Assembly (NCBI RefSeq): GCF_001422365.1
Contig: NZ_LMMT01000039.1
Coordinates: 124,001-188,000, forward strand
DNA from: Pseudorhodoferax sp. Leaf265
Lineage (GTDB): Bacteria; Pseudomonadota; Gammaproteobacteria; Burkholderiales; Burkholderiaceae_C
Direction: 5' to 3'
Length of the DNA stretch: 64,000 bases
Part shown: positions 10,068-18,981 of the stretch, piece after piece
Position numbering within the stretch: the first letter of the stretch is position 1
Layout: each line of letters begins with the position of its first letter
The notes under the pieces: model-generated
Told to the model about the DNA's origin: nothing
Databases searched by the model: none
The model's input: the letters and a program-made list of their open reading frames with translations, nothing else
Position numbers and translations under genes: made by a program

Positions 10068-10931
10068 ATGAGCGGCTTTGCGATTGCCCTGCTGCGCCTG
10101 CTCGCGCCCCTGCCCCTGTCCTGGGTGCGGGCGCTGGGTGCGCTGCTGGGCCGGCTCCTGTACGCGCTGGTCGGCAGCCGCCGGCGCATCGCGCTGACCA
10201 ACCTGGCGCTGTGCTTCCCGCGGATGCCGGCGCCCGAGCGCGAGGCATTGGCGCGACGCCATTTCGTGGTGTTCGTGCAGGCCTGGCTGGACCGCGCCTG
10301 GCTCTGGCACGCCCGGCCGGAAGTGGTGCGGGAACGCCTGCACATGACAGGTGCGCTGCACGAGCTGGACGGCACCGCGCCCACGCTGCTGTTCGCGCCG
10401 CACTTCGTCGGCCTGGATGCGGGGGCGACGGCGCTGTCGCAGCAGATTCCGCGGCAGTTCGCCACCATCTTCACCGCGCAGTCCAACCAGACCGTCGACA
10501 TCTGGGTGGCGCGCGGGCGCCAGCGCTTCGGCAATGCCAAGCTCTACAACCGGGCCGACGGCATCAAGCCCGTGGTCGCGGCATTGCGGGCCGGTGAGCC
10601 GGTGTACCTGCTGCCCGACATGGACTTCGGTGCGCGCGACTCGGTGTTCGTGCCCTTCTACGGCGTGCCGACCGCCACCGTGCCCTCGCTGGCCCGCTTC
10701 GCGCGGCTCGGCCGCGCACGCGTGGTGCCGGTGGTCACACGGCTGACGCCCACGGGCTACGAGGTGCAGATCCTGCCGGGCTGGGATGGTTTCCCGGGCC
10801 CCGACGCCGTGGCGGACACGGCCCTCATGAACGAGCGGCTGCAGGGCTACATCGACACCATGCCCGAACAGTACTTCTGGGTCCACAAGCGCTTCAAGAC
10901 CCGCCCGCCCGGGGCGCCCTCGGTTTACTGA
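10068..10931 (+). CDS. Lipid A biosynthesis lauroyl/myristoyl acyltransferase family protein
   Basis: A 287-residue LpxL/LpxM/HtrB-family acyltransferase, expected to add a secondary acyl chain to lipid A at the inner face of the cytoplasmic membrane. An N-terminal hydrophobic anchor (FAIALLRLLAPLPLSWVRAL) precedes the catalytic HX4D motif in FAPHFVGLDAG. Further family landmarks are the glycine/proline-rich VYLLPDMDFGARDSVFVPF and the ending with EQYFWVHKRFKTRP. Start ATG 10068 is chosen to begin at the hydrophobic anchor; a GTG at 10035 would add 11 residues. It diverges from metK and overlaps the end of the convergent engB by 7 bp. Which acyl position is modified cannot be told. Confidence 0.92.
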   Translation: MSGFAIALLRLLAPLPLSWVRALGALLGRLLYALVGSRRRIALTNLALCFPRMPAPEREALARRHFVVFVQAWLDRAWLWHARPEVVRERLHMTGALHELDGTAPTLLFAPHFVGLDAGATALSQQIPRQFATIFTAQSNQTVDIWVARGRQRFGNAKLYNRADGIKPVVAALRAGEPVYLLPDMDFGARDSVFVPFYGVPTATVPSLARFARLGRARVVPVVTRLTPTGYEVQILPGWDGFPGPDAVADTALMNERLQGYIDTMPEQYFWVHKRFKTRPPGAPSVY

Positions 10932-11611
10932 GCAGCAGCGGGGGCAGCGGCCTCGGGGTGGGCCCAGCGCCACAGCAGCTGGCTGGCCTGGTCGATGCCC
11001 TGGCGCTTGAGCGCCGAGAACAGCATGGCCTCGCCACCGCCCGCGTTGAGCTTGGCGATGGCCAGGGCCTTGCTGGCCTCCATGCGCGTGAGCTTGTCGG
11101 CCTTGGTCAGGAGCAGCAGGAACTTCAGGCCCTCTTCGACGCGCGGACGCACCACTTCGAGCAGCACCTCGTCGAGCTCGGTCAGACCCAGACGCGGGTC
11201 GCACAACAGCACGATGCCCTTCAGGTTCTCGCGCGTGACGAGGTAGTTGGCCATCACCTGCTGCCAGCGGATCTTGTCGGCCTTGGGCACGGCCGCATAG
11301 CCGTAGCCGGGCAGGTCGGCCAGCACGGCGTCGGTCACGCCCTGCTTGCCGAGTGCGAACAAATTGATGTGCTGGGTGCGCCCGGGCTTCTTGGACGCGA
11401 AGGCCAGCTGCTTTTGCTGCGTGAGCGTGTTGATGCAGGTGGACTTGCCGGCGTTGGAGCGGCCGACGAAGGCGATCTCAGGCAGGTCCAGCGCGGGCAG
11501 GAACTCCAGCTTGGGGGCCGTGGTCAGGAAGCGGGCGGTGTGGAGCCAACCCGATGCGACGGCAGCGGCGGAGGGGGCCGGTGCGGCGGCGGCGGGAGCG
11601 GGAGCTGTCAT
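10925..11611 (-). CDS. engB: Ribosome biogenesis GTP-binding protein EngB/YsxC
   Basis: Essential-type small GTPase that assists large ribosomal subunit assembly. The G1 P-loop is GRSNAGKST at about residues 50-58. G3 is in DLPGYGYA and G4 is TKAD. Total length is 228 residues, including an Ala/Pro-rich N-terminal extension of about 20 residues (APAPAAAAPAPSAAA) and an Ala-rich tail, which are longer than in E. coli YihA. It is divergent from the cytochrome c4 gene, with 71 bp between the starts. Assignment is certain. Confidence 0.97.
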   Translation of the reverse strand: MTAPAPAAAAPAPSAAAVASGWLHTARFLTTAPKLEFLPALDLPEIAFVGRSNAGKSTCINTLTQQKQLAFASKKPGRTQHINLFALGKQGVTDAVLADLPGYGYAAVPKADKIRWQQVMANYLVTRENLKGIVLLCDPRLGLTELDEVLLEVVRPRVEEGLKFLLLLTKADKLTRMEASKALAIAKLNAGGGEAMLFSALKRQGIDQASQLLWRWAHPEAAAPAAAQ

Positions 11612-11642
11612 GTAGGTGCAGGGATGGCGTGGGGGCGCATTG

Positions 11643-11648
11643 TAGAAT
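11643..11648 (+). promoter_or_regulatory. Putative -10 box for cytochrome c4 gene
   Basis: TAGAAT, the form of -10 hexamer that recurs in this window, lies 35 bp upstream of the cytochrome c4 ATG in the engB/cytochrome c4 divergent spacer. No convincing -35 is visible at 16-18 bp (AGGGAT at 17 bp). This is an inferred promoter only. Confidence 0.4.
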
Positions 11649-11682
11649 CGCCCGGTTTTGCGTACATAAAACCACCCTCGAT

Positions 11683-12324
11683 ATGAAGTTGCTTGCCACC
11701 ATGGTTCTGGCTGCAGTGTTCGCAGCGCCTTCGTTCTCCAGCCATGCCGCCGACGCGGCGCCGGCCGCCGCGCCCAAGGCTGCGAAGCCCGACCTGGTCA
11801 AGGGCGAGCAGGGCTACACGGCGGTGTGCGCGGCCTGCCATGGTGCCGACGGCAACTCGGCCATCGCAGCCAATCCCAAGCTGGCGCACCAGCATCCGGA
11901 GTACCTGGTCAAGCAGCTGCAGGAGTTCAAGGATGGCAAGCGCAACGACCCCGTCATGAAGGGCTTCGCCTCGGCGCTGAGCGACGAGGAGATGCGCAAC
12001 ATCGCCTACTGGCTGACCTCGCAAAAGCCCAAGGCCGGCTTCGCCAAGGACAAGGAGCTCGTGCAACTGGGCGAGCGCATCTTCCGCGGCGGCATTCCGG
12101 ACCGCCAGGTCGCGGCCTGCGCCGGCTGTCACAGCCCCAACGGCGCGGGCATCCCCTCGCAGTACCCGCGCCTGTCGGGCCAGCACGCCGACTACACCAC
12201 CACGCAGCTGGTCGCTTTCCGCGACGGCAAGCGCAAGAACAACGCCCAGATGACGGGTGTGGCGGCCAAGATGAACGACCGCGAGATCCGCGCCGTGGCC
12301 GACTACATCGCCGGTCTGCGCTGA
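11683..12324 (+). CDS. Cytochrome c4 (dihaem periplasmic cytochrome)
   Basis: A 213-residue secreted dihaem cytochrome c. A Sec signal peptide (MKLLATMVLAAVFAAPSFSSHA) is followed by two c-type haem sites, CAACH at residues 49-53 and CAGCH at 146-150, each heading a similar domain. This is the two-domain layout of cytochrome c4. The distal methionines are likely in VMKGFASAL and AQMTGVAAKM. It probably carries electrons between the bc1 complex and terminal oxidases. Haem attachment machinery (resB, ccsA) follows directly, and petA-petB lie near the right edge. A strong terminator at 12398-12431 ends the transcript. Confidence 0.95.
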   Translation: MKLLATMVLAAVFAAPSFSSHAADAAPAAAPKAAKPDLVKGEQGYTAVCAACHGADGNSAIAANPKLAHQHPEYLVKQLQEFKDGKRNDPVMKGFASALSDEEMRNIAYWLTSQKPKAGFAKDKELVQLGERIFRGGIPDRQVAACAGCHSPNGAGIPSQYPRLSGQHADYTTTQLVAFRDGKRKNNAQMTGVAAKMNDREIRAVADYIAGLR

Positions 12325-12397
12325 TCCCGCACTGCATGCGCCCGCACGCGGGCGGAACCAAATGCCCGGTTCCCACCCCAAGGAACGGGTGCCATGG

Positions 12398-12431
12398 CGG
12401 GCCGGCTGGTACAGCGGCCCGTTTTGTTTTT
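12398..12431 (+). terminator. Rho-independent terminator after cytochrome c4 / in resB leader
   Basis: Left arm CGGGCCGGCTG (12398-12408), loop GTA and right arm CAGCGGCCCG (12412-12421) form a 10-bp stem with one bulged G. It is followed immediately by TTTTGTTTTT (12422-12431). This is the clearest intrinsic terminator in the window. It ends only 17 bp before the resB ATG, so it must either terminate the cytochrome c4 mRNA or act as an attenuator in the resB leader. Confidence 0.8.
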
Positions 12432-12448
12432 GACCGGGCCCTTGCACG

Positions 12449-14575
12449 ATGACCACCACCACCCACGGCCTGCGCGTTCGCAGCGGCTCGCAAGCCTGGC
12501 GGGCCGCCGTGGAACTGCTGTCGTCGATGCGCTTCGCGATCGCGCTGCTGACCATCATCTGCGTCGCATCCATCATCGGCACGGTGCTCAAGCAGCATGA
12601 GCCGGCCAACAACTACGTCAACCAGTTCGGCCCGTTCTGGGCGCTGCTGTTCGAGAAATTCAGTCTCAACGCGGTCTACAGCGCCTGGTGGTTCCTGCTG
12701 ATCCTGGCCTTCCTGGTCATCAGCACCACGCTGTGCATCGCGCGCAGCACGCCCAAGATCTTTGCGGACCTCAAGGTCTACAAGGAGAACATTCGCGCGC
12801 AGAGCCTGAACGCCTTCCACCACAAGGCCAGCGCCGTGGTCGCCGGCCAGCCCGAAGCCGCGGCGGCGCGCGTGGGCCAGGCCCTGGCCAGGGCCGGCTG
12901 GAAGGTCAAGCTGCAGCGCCGCGAGACACCGGCCGGCGAGGGCTGGATGGTGGCGGCCAAGGCCGGGGCGGCTAACAAGTTCGGCTACATCGCGGCGCAC
13001 AGCGCCATCGTGCTGGTCTGCATCGGCGGCCTGCTGGACGGCGACCTGGTGGTGCGCGCCCAGACCTGGTTCAACGGCAAGAGCGTCTACAAGGGCGGGG
13101 GCATGATCGCCGACGTGGCGCCCGAGCACCGGCTGTCCATGCGCAACCCGACCTTCCGCGGCAACCTGATGGTGGCCGAAGGGACGCAGTCCAGCACGGC
13201 CATCCTGGCGCAGTCCGACGGCGTGCTGCTGCAGGACCTGCCGTTCGCGGTGGAGCTCAAGAAGTTCATCGTCGAGTACTACTCGACCGGCATGCCCAAG
13301 CTGTTCGCCAGCGAGATCGTGGTCCACGACCGCGAGACCGGCGCCCAGACGCCGGCGCGCGTGGAGGTCAACCATCCGTTCAGCTACAAGGGCGTGGAGA
13401 TCTACCAGTCCAGCTTCGACGACGGCGGCTCCAGCGTGCAGCTCAAGGCCGTGCCGCTGGTGCCGGGCGGCAAGCCCTTCGAGGTCGAGGGCGTGATCGG
13501 GAGCAGCACGGAGCTGAACCGTGGCGACGAGAAGATGACGCTGGAGTACCAGGCCCTGCGCGTGATCAACGTCGAGAACCTGACGGGCCAGACCGGCAGC
13601 GCTGTGGACGTGCGCAAGGTCGACCTGCGTGGCGCCATCGACGCACGCCTGGGCGCGGGCAACAAGACCGTGACGCACCGCGAGCTGCGCAACGTCGGCC
13701 CCAGCATCACCTACCGGCTGCGCGACGCGGCCGGCCAGGCCCGCGAGTACCACAACTACATGCTGCCCGTGGATACCGGCGACGGCGTGCCGGCCTTCCT
13801 GCTGGGTGTGCGCGAGACGCCGGCCGAGGCCTTCCGCTACCTGCGCGTGCCGGCCGACGAGGCCAGCAGCATGGACACCTTCCTGCGGCTGCGCGCCGAC
13901 CTCATGGACCCGGCGCTGCGTGCCGCGGCCGTGCGGCGCTACGCCGCGCGCGCGGTCGACCCGCAGCGGCCCGAGCTGGCCGAGCAGCTGGCGGCCTCGG
14001 CCGCCAAGGCGCTGGCCCTGTTCGCAGGCGAGGGCCAGGGCGCCTGGGCCACGCCGCGCGGCGGCCTGCAGGCGATTGCCGATTTCATGGAGACCAATGT
14101 GCCCGAGGCCGAACGCGGCCGTGCCGGCGAGGTGCTGGTGCGCATCCTGAACGGCGCGCTGTTCGAACTCGTGCAGATGGGCCAGGAGCGCGTGGGCGCC
14201 AAGCCGCTGGAAGGCAGCGAGAAGACCCAGGCGTTCATGACGCAGGCCGTGCTCTCGCTGAGCGATGCGGCGCTGTACCCAGCGCCCATGGTGTTCCAAC
14301 TGGTCAATTTCAACCAGGTGCAGGCCAGCGTGTTCCAGGTGGCGCGCGCCCCCGGACGCAACATCGTCTACCTCGGATGCCTGCTGCTGATCCTGGGGAT
14401 TTTCGCGATGCTGTATGTTCGCGAACGCCGCCTGTGGGTCTGGATGGCGCCGAACGGCGAGGCCACCCAGGCCACCATGGCTTTGTCGTCCAACCGCAAG
14501 ACGCTGGACGTGGACCGCGAATTCGACCTGCTCAAAAGCCGGCTGATCGGCGCCGGGACCGGCGCCAAGGAGTGA
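12449..14575 (+). CDS. resB: Cytochrome c biogenesis protein ResB (Ccs1)
   Basis: Subunit of the System II cytochrome c synthetase. ResB and CcsA/ResC together move haem and attach it to apocytochromes on the periplasmic side. It has 708 residues with N-terminal helices (FAIALLTIICVASIIGTVL; AWWFLLILAFLVISTTLCI), a third helix near residue 190, a large soluble periplasmic region and a C-terminal helix (NIVYLGCLLLILGIFAMLYV). CIARSTPKIFADLKVYKE and PSITYRLRDAAGQ are family-typical. It lies just downstream of a cytochrome c gene and 4 bp upstream of ccsA, forming a ResBC operon. Confidence 0.95.
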   Translation: MTTTTHGLRVRSGSQAWRAAVELLSSMRFAIALLTIICVASIIGTVLKQHEPANNYVNQFGPFWALLFEKFSLNAVYSAWWFLLILAFLVISTTLCIARSTPKIFADLKVYKENIRAQSLNAFHHKASAVVAGQPEAAAARVGQALARAGWKVKLQRRETPAGEGWMVAAKAGAANKFGYIAAHSAIVLVCIGGLLDGDLVVRAQTWFNGKSVYKGGGMIADVAPEHRLSMRNPTFRGNLMVAEGTQSSTAILAQSDGVLLQDLPFAVELKKFIVEYYSTGMPKLFASEIVVHDRETGAQTPARVEVNHPFSYKGVEIYQSSFDDGGSSVQLKAVPLVPGGKPFEVEGVIGSSTELNRGDEKMTLEYQALRVINVENLTGQTGSAVDVRKVDLRGAIDARLGAGNKTVTHRELRNVGPSITYRLRDAAGQAREYHNYMLPVDTGDGVPAFLLGVRETPAEAFRYLRVPADEASSMDTFLRLRADLMDPALRAAAVRRYAARAVDPQRPELAEQLAASAAKALALFAGEGQGAWATPRGGLQAIADFMETNVPEAERGRAGEVLVRILNGALFELVQMGQERVGAKPLEGSEKTQAFMTQAVLSLSDAALYPAPMVFQLVNFNQVQASVFQVARAPGRNIVYLGCLLLILGIFAMLYVRERRLWVWMAPNGEATQATMALSSNRKTLDVDREFDLLKSRLIGAGTGAKE

Positions 14576-14579
14576 GACG

Positions 14580-15926
14580 ATGAACACCATCACGCGCAGC
14601 CCCAGCGAGACGCTGGTGCTCCACGAGGGCTTCCTGGCCCGCCGCAACGGATTCGACTGGCTGTTCGCCGTGCTGGTGCTGGCCGGCGGCATCTTCGCGT
14701 TTTCGCGCTACCACGCGGCCATGGACATCTACGAGAAGTGGATCCTGGCGGGCGCCATGCCCAGCCTGATCTGGCTGGGCTGGTTCTGGCGTCCGCTGCG
14801 CATGCTGATGCTGGTGGTCGCCGGCCTGGCGCTCTTGGCCATCGCCTCCTACCAGGTCGACGGCCGCGGCGACCTGGCCCGCGCCGACCAGGTGTTCTGG
14901 CTCAAGTACTTCCTGTCCAGCCAGTCGGCCATCCTGTGGATGAGCATGCTGTTCTTCATCAGCACGGTGTTCTACTGGGGCGGCATGCTCACCCGCAACC
15001 CGGCCGCGGCGCTGGAGTTGCTGGGCTCGCGCATCGCCTGGGCGGCGGTCACGATGGCCCTGGTCGGCACCATGGTGCGCTGGTACGAGAGCCACCAGCT
15101 CGGCCCGGACATCGGCCACATCCCGGTCAGCAACCTGTACGAGGTCTTCGTGCTGTTCTGCTGGCTGACGGCGGCCTTCTACCTCTACTTCGAAGACCAG
15201 TACCGCACCCGCGCACTCGGCGCCTTCGTGATGCTGGTCATCAGCGCGGCCGTGGGCTTTTTGCTCTGGTACACGGTGGTGCGCGAGGCGCACGAGATCC
15301 AGCCGCTGGTGCCGGCCCTCAAGAGCTGGTGGATGAAGCTGCACGTGCCGGCCAACTTCGTTGGCTACGGCACCTTCGCGCTGGCGGCCATGGTGGCCTT
15401 CGCCTACCTGATCAAGCAGCAGGCCGGCGAGACCCGCTGGTGGCGCCTGGCGCCGCTGTGGGCGCTGGGCGTGGTGCTGTGCTTCGAGCCCATCGTGTTC
15501 CGCCAGGGCGGCGTGGACGGTGGCAGCAGCTACTGGGCGATCTATTTCGGCGTCTCGGCGCTGATCGTCGCGGCCATCCTGTTCGGCCGCAGGCGCATCG
15601 CCGAGCGGCTGCCCGCGCTCGAAGTGCTCGACGACGTGATGTACAAGGCCATCGCGGTCGGCTTTGCCTTCTTCACCATCGCCACCGTGCTGGGCGCGCT
15701 GTGGGCGGCCGAGGCCTGGGGCGGCTACTGGAGCTGGGACCCCAAGGAGACCTGGGCACTGATCGTCTGGCTCAACTACGCGGCCTGGCTGCACATGCGG
15801 CTCATGAAGGGCCTGCGCGGCACCGTGTCGGCCTGGTGGGCGCTGGTGGGGCTGGCGATCACGACCTTCGCCTTCCTGGGGGTCAACATGTTCCTGTCGG
15901 GTTTGCACAGCTACGGAACGCTGTGA
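14580..15926 (+). CDS. ccsB: Cytochrome c biogenesis protein CcsA/ResC (c-type cytochrome biogenesis CcsB)
   Basis: A 448-residue polytopic membrane protein with the tryptophan-rich WWD haem-handling motif WGGYWSWDPKETWALIVWL near the C-terminus. Conserved histidines expected to ligate haem are seen in HVPANFVGYG and AAWLHMRLMKG. It has eight or more helices. It is the haem exporter/lyase partner of ResB in System II. It starts 4 bp after resB, so coexpression is nearly certain. Naming (CcsA, CcsB or ResC) varies between databases; the family call is secure. Confidence 0.96.
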   Translation: MNTITRSPSETLVLHEGFLARRNGFDWLFAVLVLAGGIFAFSRYHAAMDIYEKWILAGAMPSLIWLGWFWRPLRMLMLVVAGLALLAIASYQVDGRGDLARADQVFWLKYFLSSQSAILWMSMLFFISTVFYWGGMLTRNPAAALELLGSRIAWAAVTMALVGTMVRWYESHQLGPDIGHIPVSNLYEVFVLFCWLTAAFYLYFEDQYRTRALGAFVMLVISAAVGFLLWYTVVREAHEIQPLVPALKSWWMKLHVPANFVGYGTFALAAMVAFAYLIKQQAGETRWWRLAPLWALGVVLCFEPIVFRQGGVDGGSSYWAIYFGVSALIVAAILFGRRRIAERLPALEVLDDVMYKAIAVGFAFFTIATVLGALWAAEAWGGYWSWDPKETWALIVWLNYAAWLHMRLMKGLRGTVSAWWALVGLAITTFAFLGVNMFLSGLHSYGTL

Positions 15927-15994
15927 CGCTGTTGCGTCTCTGACGGCATCCAGCGCGGCGTTTTCTGCGTATGACTTCTCCGAAAGGGTGCACG

Positions 15995-16990
15995 ATGCTG
16001 ATCAAGACGAATGCCGACGGATTTCTCCACCCGCATGCCAGCGAGATCACGCCGCACGGCGCCTACCAGAGCCGGCGCGAACTGATGCGCTGGATGGCCG
16101 GTGGCGCTGCCGGCGTGGCATTGGCGGGCTGGGCCCAGCGTGACGCGCTGGCCCAGGCGGCGCGGCCGGGCAAGCTGGCGGCGCTGCCGGGCGCCAAGTC
16201 CGCTGTGGCCGGCGCCGTGACCATGGAGAAGCTGACCTCCTACGCGGACGCCAGCACCTACAACAACTTCTACGAGTTCGGCACCGACAAGGCCGATCCG
16301 GCGCGCAACGCCCACACGCTCAAGACCGATCCCTGGAGCGTGGAGATCGAGGGTCTGGTCAAGAAGCCCGGCAAGTATGCGCTCGAAGACCTGCTCAAGC
16401 TTTCCGCCCAGGAAGAACGCATCTACCGCATGCGCTGCGTGGAGGGCTGGTCCATGGTCATCCCCTGGGTCGGCTATTCGTTGTCGGCGCTGATCCAGAA
16501 GGTGGAACCGCAGCCCGGTGCCAAGTACGTCGAGTTCCTGACGCTGGCCGATCCCAAGACCATGCCGTTCGTGGGCTCGCGCGTGCTGAGCTGGCCCTAC
16601 GCCGAAGGGCTGCGCATGGACGAGGCCATGCACCCGCTGACCTTGTTGACGTTCGGCATGTACGGCGAGGTGCTGCCCAAGCAGAACGGCGCGCCGGTGC
16701 GCCTGGTCGTGCCCTGGAAGTACGGCTTCAAGAACGCCAAGAGCATCGTCAAGATCCGCTTCGTCGACAAGGAGCCCGCGACGGCCTGGAACAAGGCCGC
16801 CGCCAACGAGTACGGCTTCTATTCCAACGTGAACCCCAACGTGGACCATCCGCGCTGGAGCCAGGCCACGGAGCGCCGCATCGGCGAGGACGGACTGTTC
16901 GCCAAGAAGCGCAAGACGCTGCTGTTCAACGGCTACGAGGCCCAGGTCGGGCAGCTGTATGCCGGCATGGACCTCAAGAAGAACTATTGA
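15995..16990 (+). CDS. msrP: Protein-methionine-sulfoxide reductase catalytic subunit MsrP
   Basis: Periplasmic molybdopterin enzyme (formerly YedY) that reduces methionine sulfoxides in envelope proteins. A Tat signal is present as [20 protein letters not shown]. The molybdenum-ligating cysteine lies in [28 protein letters not shown] and [18 protein letters not shown] are strongly conserved family segments. I chose ATG 15995, preceded by AAAGGGTG, giving 331 residues; ATG 15971 would add eight residues without a ribosome site. The haem partner msrQ follows 1 bp after the stop. Tat export fits the tatABC genes further right. Confidence 0.96.
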   Translation: MLIKTNADGFLHPHASEITPHGAYQSRRELMRWMAGGAAGVALAGWAQRDALAQAARPGKLAALPGAKSAVAGAVTMEKLTSYADASTYNNFYEFGTDKADPARNAHTLKTDPWSVEIEGLVKKPGKYALEDLLKLSAQEERIYRMRCVEGWSMVIPWVGYSLSALIQKVEPQPGAKYVEFLTLADPKTMPFVGSRVLSWPYAEGLRMDEAMHPLTLLTFGMYGEVLPKQNGAPVRLVVPWKYGFKNAKSIVKIRFVDKEPATAWNKAAANEYGFYSNVNPNVDHPRWSQATERRIGEDGLFAKKRKTLLFNGYEAQVGQLYAGMDLKKNY

Positions 16991-16991
16991 C

Positions 16992-17636
16992 GTGAAGCTG
17001 CTGCTGCACCCGGTCGCCAAGCCCGTGGTGTTCGCGCTGTGCCTGCTGCCGTTCGCCTGGCTGACCTGGGGTGCGTTTGCCAACACGCTGGGCGCCAACC
17101 CGGCCGAGCATCTGATCCGCGCCACCGGCGACTGGACGCTGCGCTTCCTGTGCATCGTGCTGGCCGTCACGCCTTTGCGCCAGCTCGCCGGCTGGCCCGC
17201 CCTGGCCCGCTTCCGGCGCATGCTGGGCGTCTTCTGCTGGTTCTACGGCGCTGTGCACCTGCTCTGCTACGCCTGGTTCGACATGGGCTTCGACGTGCCC
17301 GACATCGCGGCCGACATCGCCAAGCGGCCGTTCATCCTGGTCGGCTTTCTGGGCCTTGTGCTGCTGAGCCTGCTGGCCGCGACCTCGTTCAACCGCGCGA
17401 TCAAGGCGCTGGGCGCAAAGCGCTGGCAGGCGCTGCACCGTGCGGTCTATGCCGTCGCGGGCCTGGCCTTGCTGCACTTCTTCTGGATGCGCGCGGGCAA
17501 GAACGACTTCGGCGAAGTCGCCATCTACGCGGCGATCCTCGGCGTGCTGCTGGCCTGGCGGCTGTGGCGCCGTTTCAGCCCGGCAGCAGCGACTCGCCGC
17601 GCATCTGCGCCTGCACGTCCTCGCGCGCGCGGATGA
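16992..17636 (+). CDS. msrQ: Haem-binding membrane subunit MsrQ
   Basis: Six-helix inner-membrane b-haem protein (formerly YedZ) that passes electrons from the respiratory chain or flavin reductase to MsrP. Histidine-bearing helices are visible in YGAVHLLCYAWFD, WQALHRAVYAVAGLALLHFFW. Start is GTG 16992, one base after the msrP stop (TGACGTG). The last 20 residues (AAATRRASAPARPRARG region) run antisense through the 3' end of lysA. They look like fortuitous coding beyond the normal end, giving a 62-bp convergent overlap. 214 residues. Confidence 0.93.
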   Translation: MKLLLHPVAKPVVFALCLLPFAWLTWGAFANTLGANPAEHLIRATGDWTLRFLCIVLAVTPLRQLAGWPALARFRRMLGVFCWFYGAVHLLCYAWFDMGFDVPDIAADIAKRPFILVGFLGLVLLSLLAATSFNRAIKALGAKRWQALHRAVYAVAGLALLHFFWMRAGKNDFGEVAIYAAILGVLLAWRLWRRFSPAAATRRASAPARPRARG

Positions 17637-18864
17637 GGTGGGCGGCCTGGCCGTCGACCAGCACCTCGGCCGCCCGGCCACGCGTGTTGTAGTTGCTGGA
17701 CATGCTCATGCAGTAGGCGCCGGCCGAGAGCACGGCCAGCTGGTCGCCGGGCTGTACGGCCAGCCTGCGGTCGCGGCCCAGCCAGTCGCCGCTTTCGCAG
17801 ACCGGGCCGACCACGTCGTAGACGGTCGGCGCATCGGCGCGCGGCGCCAGCGGCACGATCTGGTGGAAGGCCTGGTACATGGCCGGACGCGGCAGGTCGT
17901 TCATGGCCGCGTCGACGATGCAGAAGTTCTTCTGCGTGCCGGGCTTCAGGTACAGCACCTCGGTCAGGCACAGGCCGGCGTTGCCGACCAGCGAGCGGCC
18001 GGGCTCGATCATGAGCAGCCGGTCGCTGTAGCCGCGCGCGTCGAGCTTGGCCAGCAACTGCTGCCACAGGCCATCGGCCGCCGGCGGCGCGTCGTCGCCG
18101 GGCGCGCCATAGACGATGCCCAGGCCGCCGCCGAAGTCGATGTGCTCGATCCGGATGCCGGCCGCTTCGATCGCGTCGACGAGGTCGAGCACACGGTCCA
18201 TCGCATCCAGGTAGGGCGAGGCATCGGTGATCTGCGAGCCGATGTGGCAGTCGATGCCGACCACCTGCAGGCCCGCCAGGCTGGCCGCATGGCGGTACAG
18301 CGCCAGCGCCTCGTCGTGCGCCACGCCGAATTTGTTGCCCTTGAGGCCGGTGGAGATGTAGGGATGGGTCTTGGCGTCCACGTCGGGATTCACGCGGATG
18401 CTCACGCGCGCGCGGCTGCCATGCGCGCGTGCCACCTCGTCGAGCACGTCGAGTTCGGCCGCGCTCTCCACGTTGAAGCAGGCAATGCCGTGGTCCAGCG
18501 CCTGGCGCATCTCGGCGCGGGTCTTGCCCACGCCCGAGAAGATCACCTTGGCCGGGTCGCCGCCCGCGGCCAGCACGCGCTGGAGCTCGCCGCCCGAGAC
18601 GATGTCGAAGCCGCAGCCCGCGCGCGCGAACAGCTGCAGCACGGCCAGCGTGGAGTTGGCCTTCATCGCATAGCAGATTTGCGCGCGCCGGCCTGCGAAG
18701 CCGCGCTGGTAGGCGGCCAGCGCATCCAGCATCGCGGCCTTGGAGTAGACGAACAGCGGCGTGCCGTGCGTGGCCGCGAGGTCGGCCAGGCGCACGCCTT
18801 CGACGTGGAGCGCACCGTCGTGCTGGTGGACGTGGGGATGGCCGGGCAGGGGCGTGGTGGTCAT
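17575..18864 (-). CDS. lysA: Diaminopimelate decarboxylase
   Basis: Final step of lysine synthesis: PLP-dependent decarboxylation of meso-diaminopimelate. At 429 residues it is full length. The PLP lysine is K68 in CYAMKAN. Other conserved sites are GFDIVSGGEL, the phosphate-binding FGGGLG, EPGRSLVGNAG, and the substrate-side CESGDWLGRDR with its catalytic cysteine. It lies downstream of lptM on the same strand, a common lptM-lysA pairing. The 3' end overlaps msrQ by 62 bp. Assignment is certain. Confidence 0.98.
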   Translation of the reverse strand: MTTTPLPGHPHVHQHDGALHVEGVRLADLAATHGTPLFVYSKAAMLDALAAYQRGFAGRRAQICYAMKANSTLAVLQLFARAGCGFDIVSGGELQRVLAAGGDPAKVIFSGVGKTRAEMRQALDHGIACFNVESAAELDVLDEVARAHGSRARVSIRVNPDVDAKTHPYISTGLKGNKFGVAHDEALALYRHAASLAGLQVVGIDCHIGSQITDASPYLDAMDRVLDLVDAIEAAGIRIEHIDFGGGLGIVYGAPGDDAPPAADGLWQQLLAKLDARGYSDRLLMIEPGRSLVGNAGLCLTEVLYLKPGTQKNFCIVDAAMNDLPRPAMYQAFHQIVPLAPRADAPTVYDVVGPVCESGDWLGRDRRLAVQPGDQLAVLSAGAYCMSMSSNYNTRGRAAEVLVDGQAAHLIRAREDVQAQMRGESLLPG

Positions 18865-18981
18865 GGGGCGGGCAGCGAAAAGAGGAAGATGTTATGCAGG
18901 CCCAGCCGGCCATGCCATGTGCAAAGCAAGGCCTGGAGCGGCCAGCGCTTTCAATTCAACGGCGCTGGCAATGCCCGGCCT

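Noticed and set aside
11954-14692. 912-codon open frame antisense to cytochrome c4, resB and ccsA
   Set aside because: It runs across three real genes on the opposite strand with composition typical of shadow frames and has no recognisable domain.
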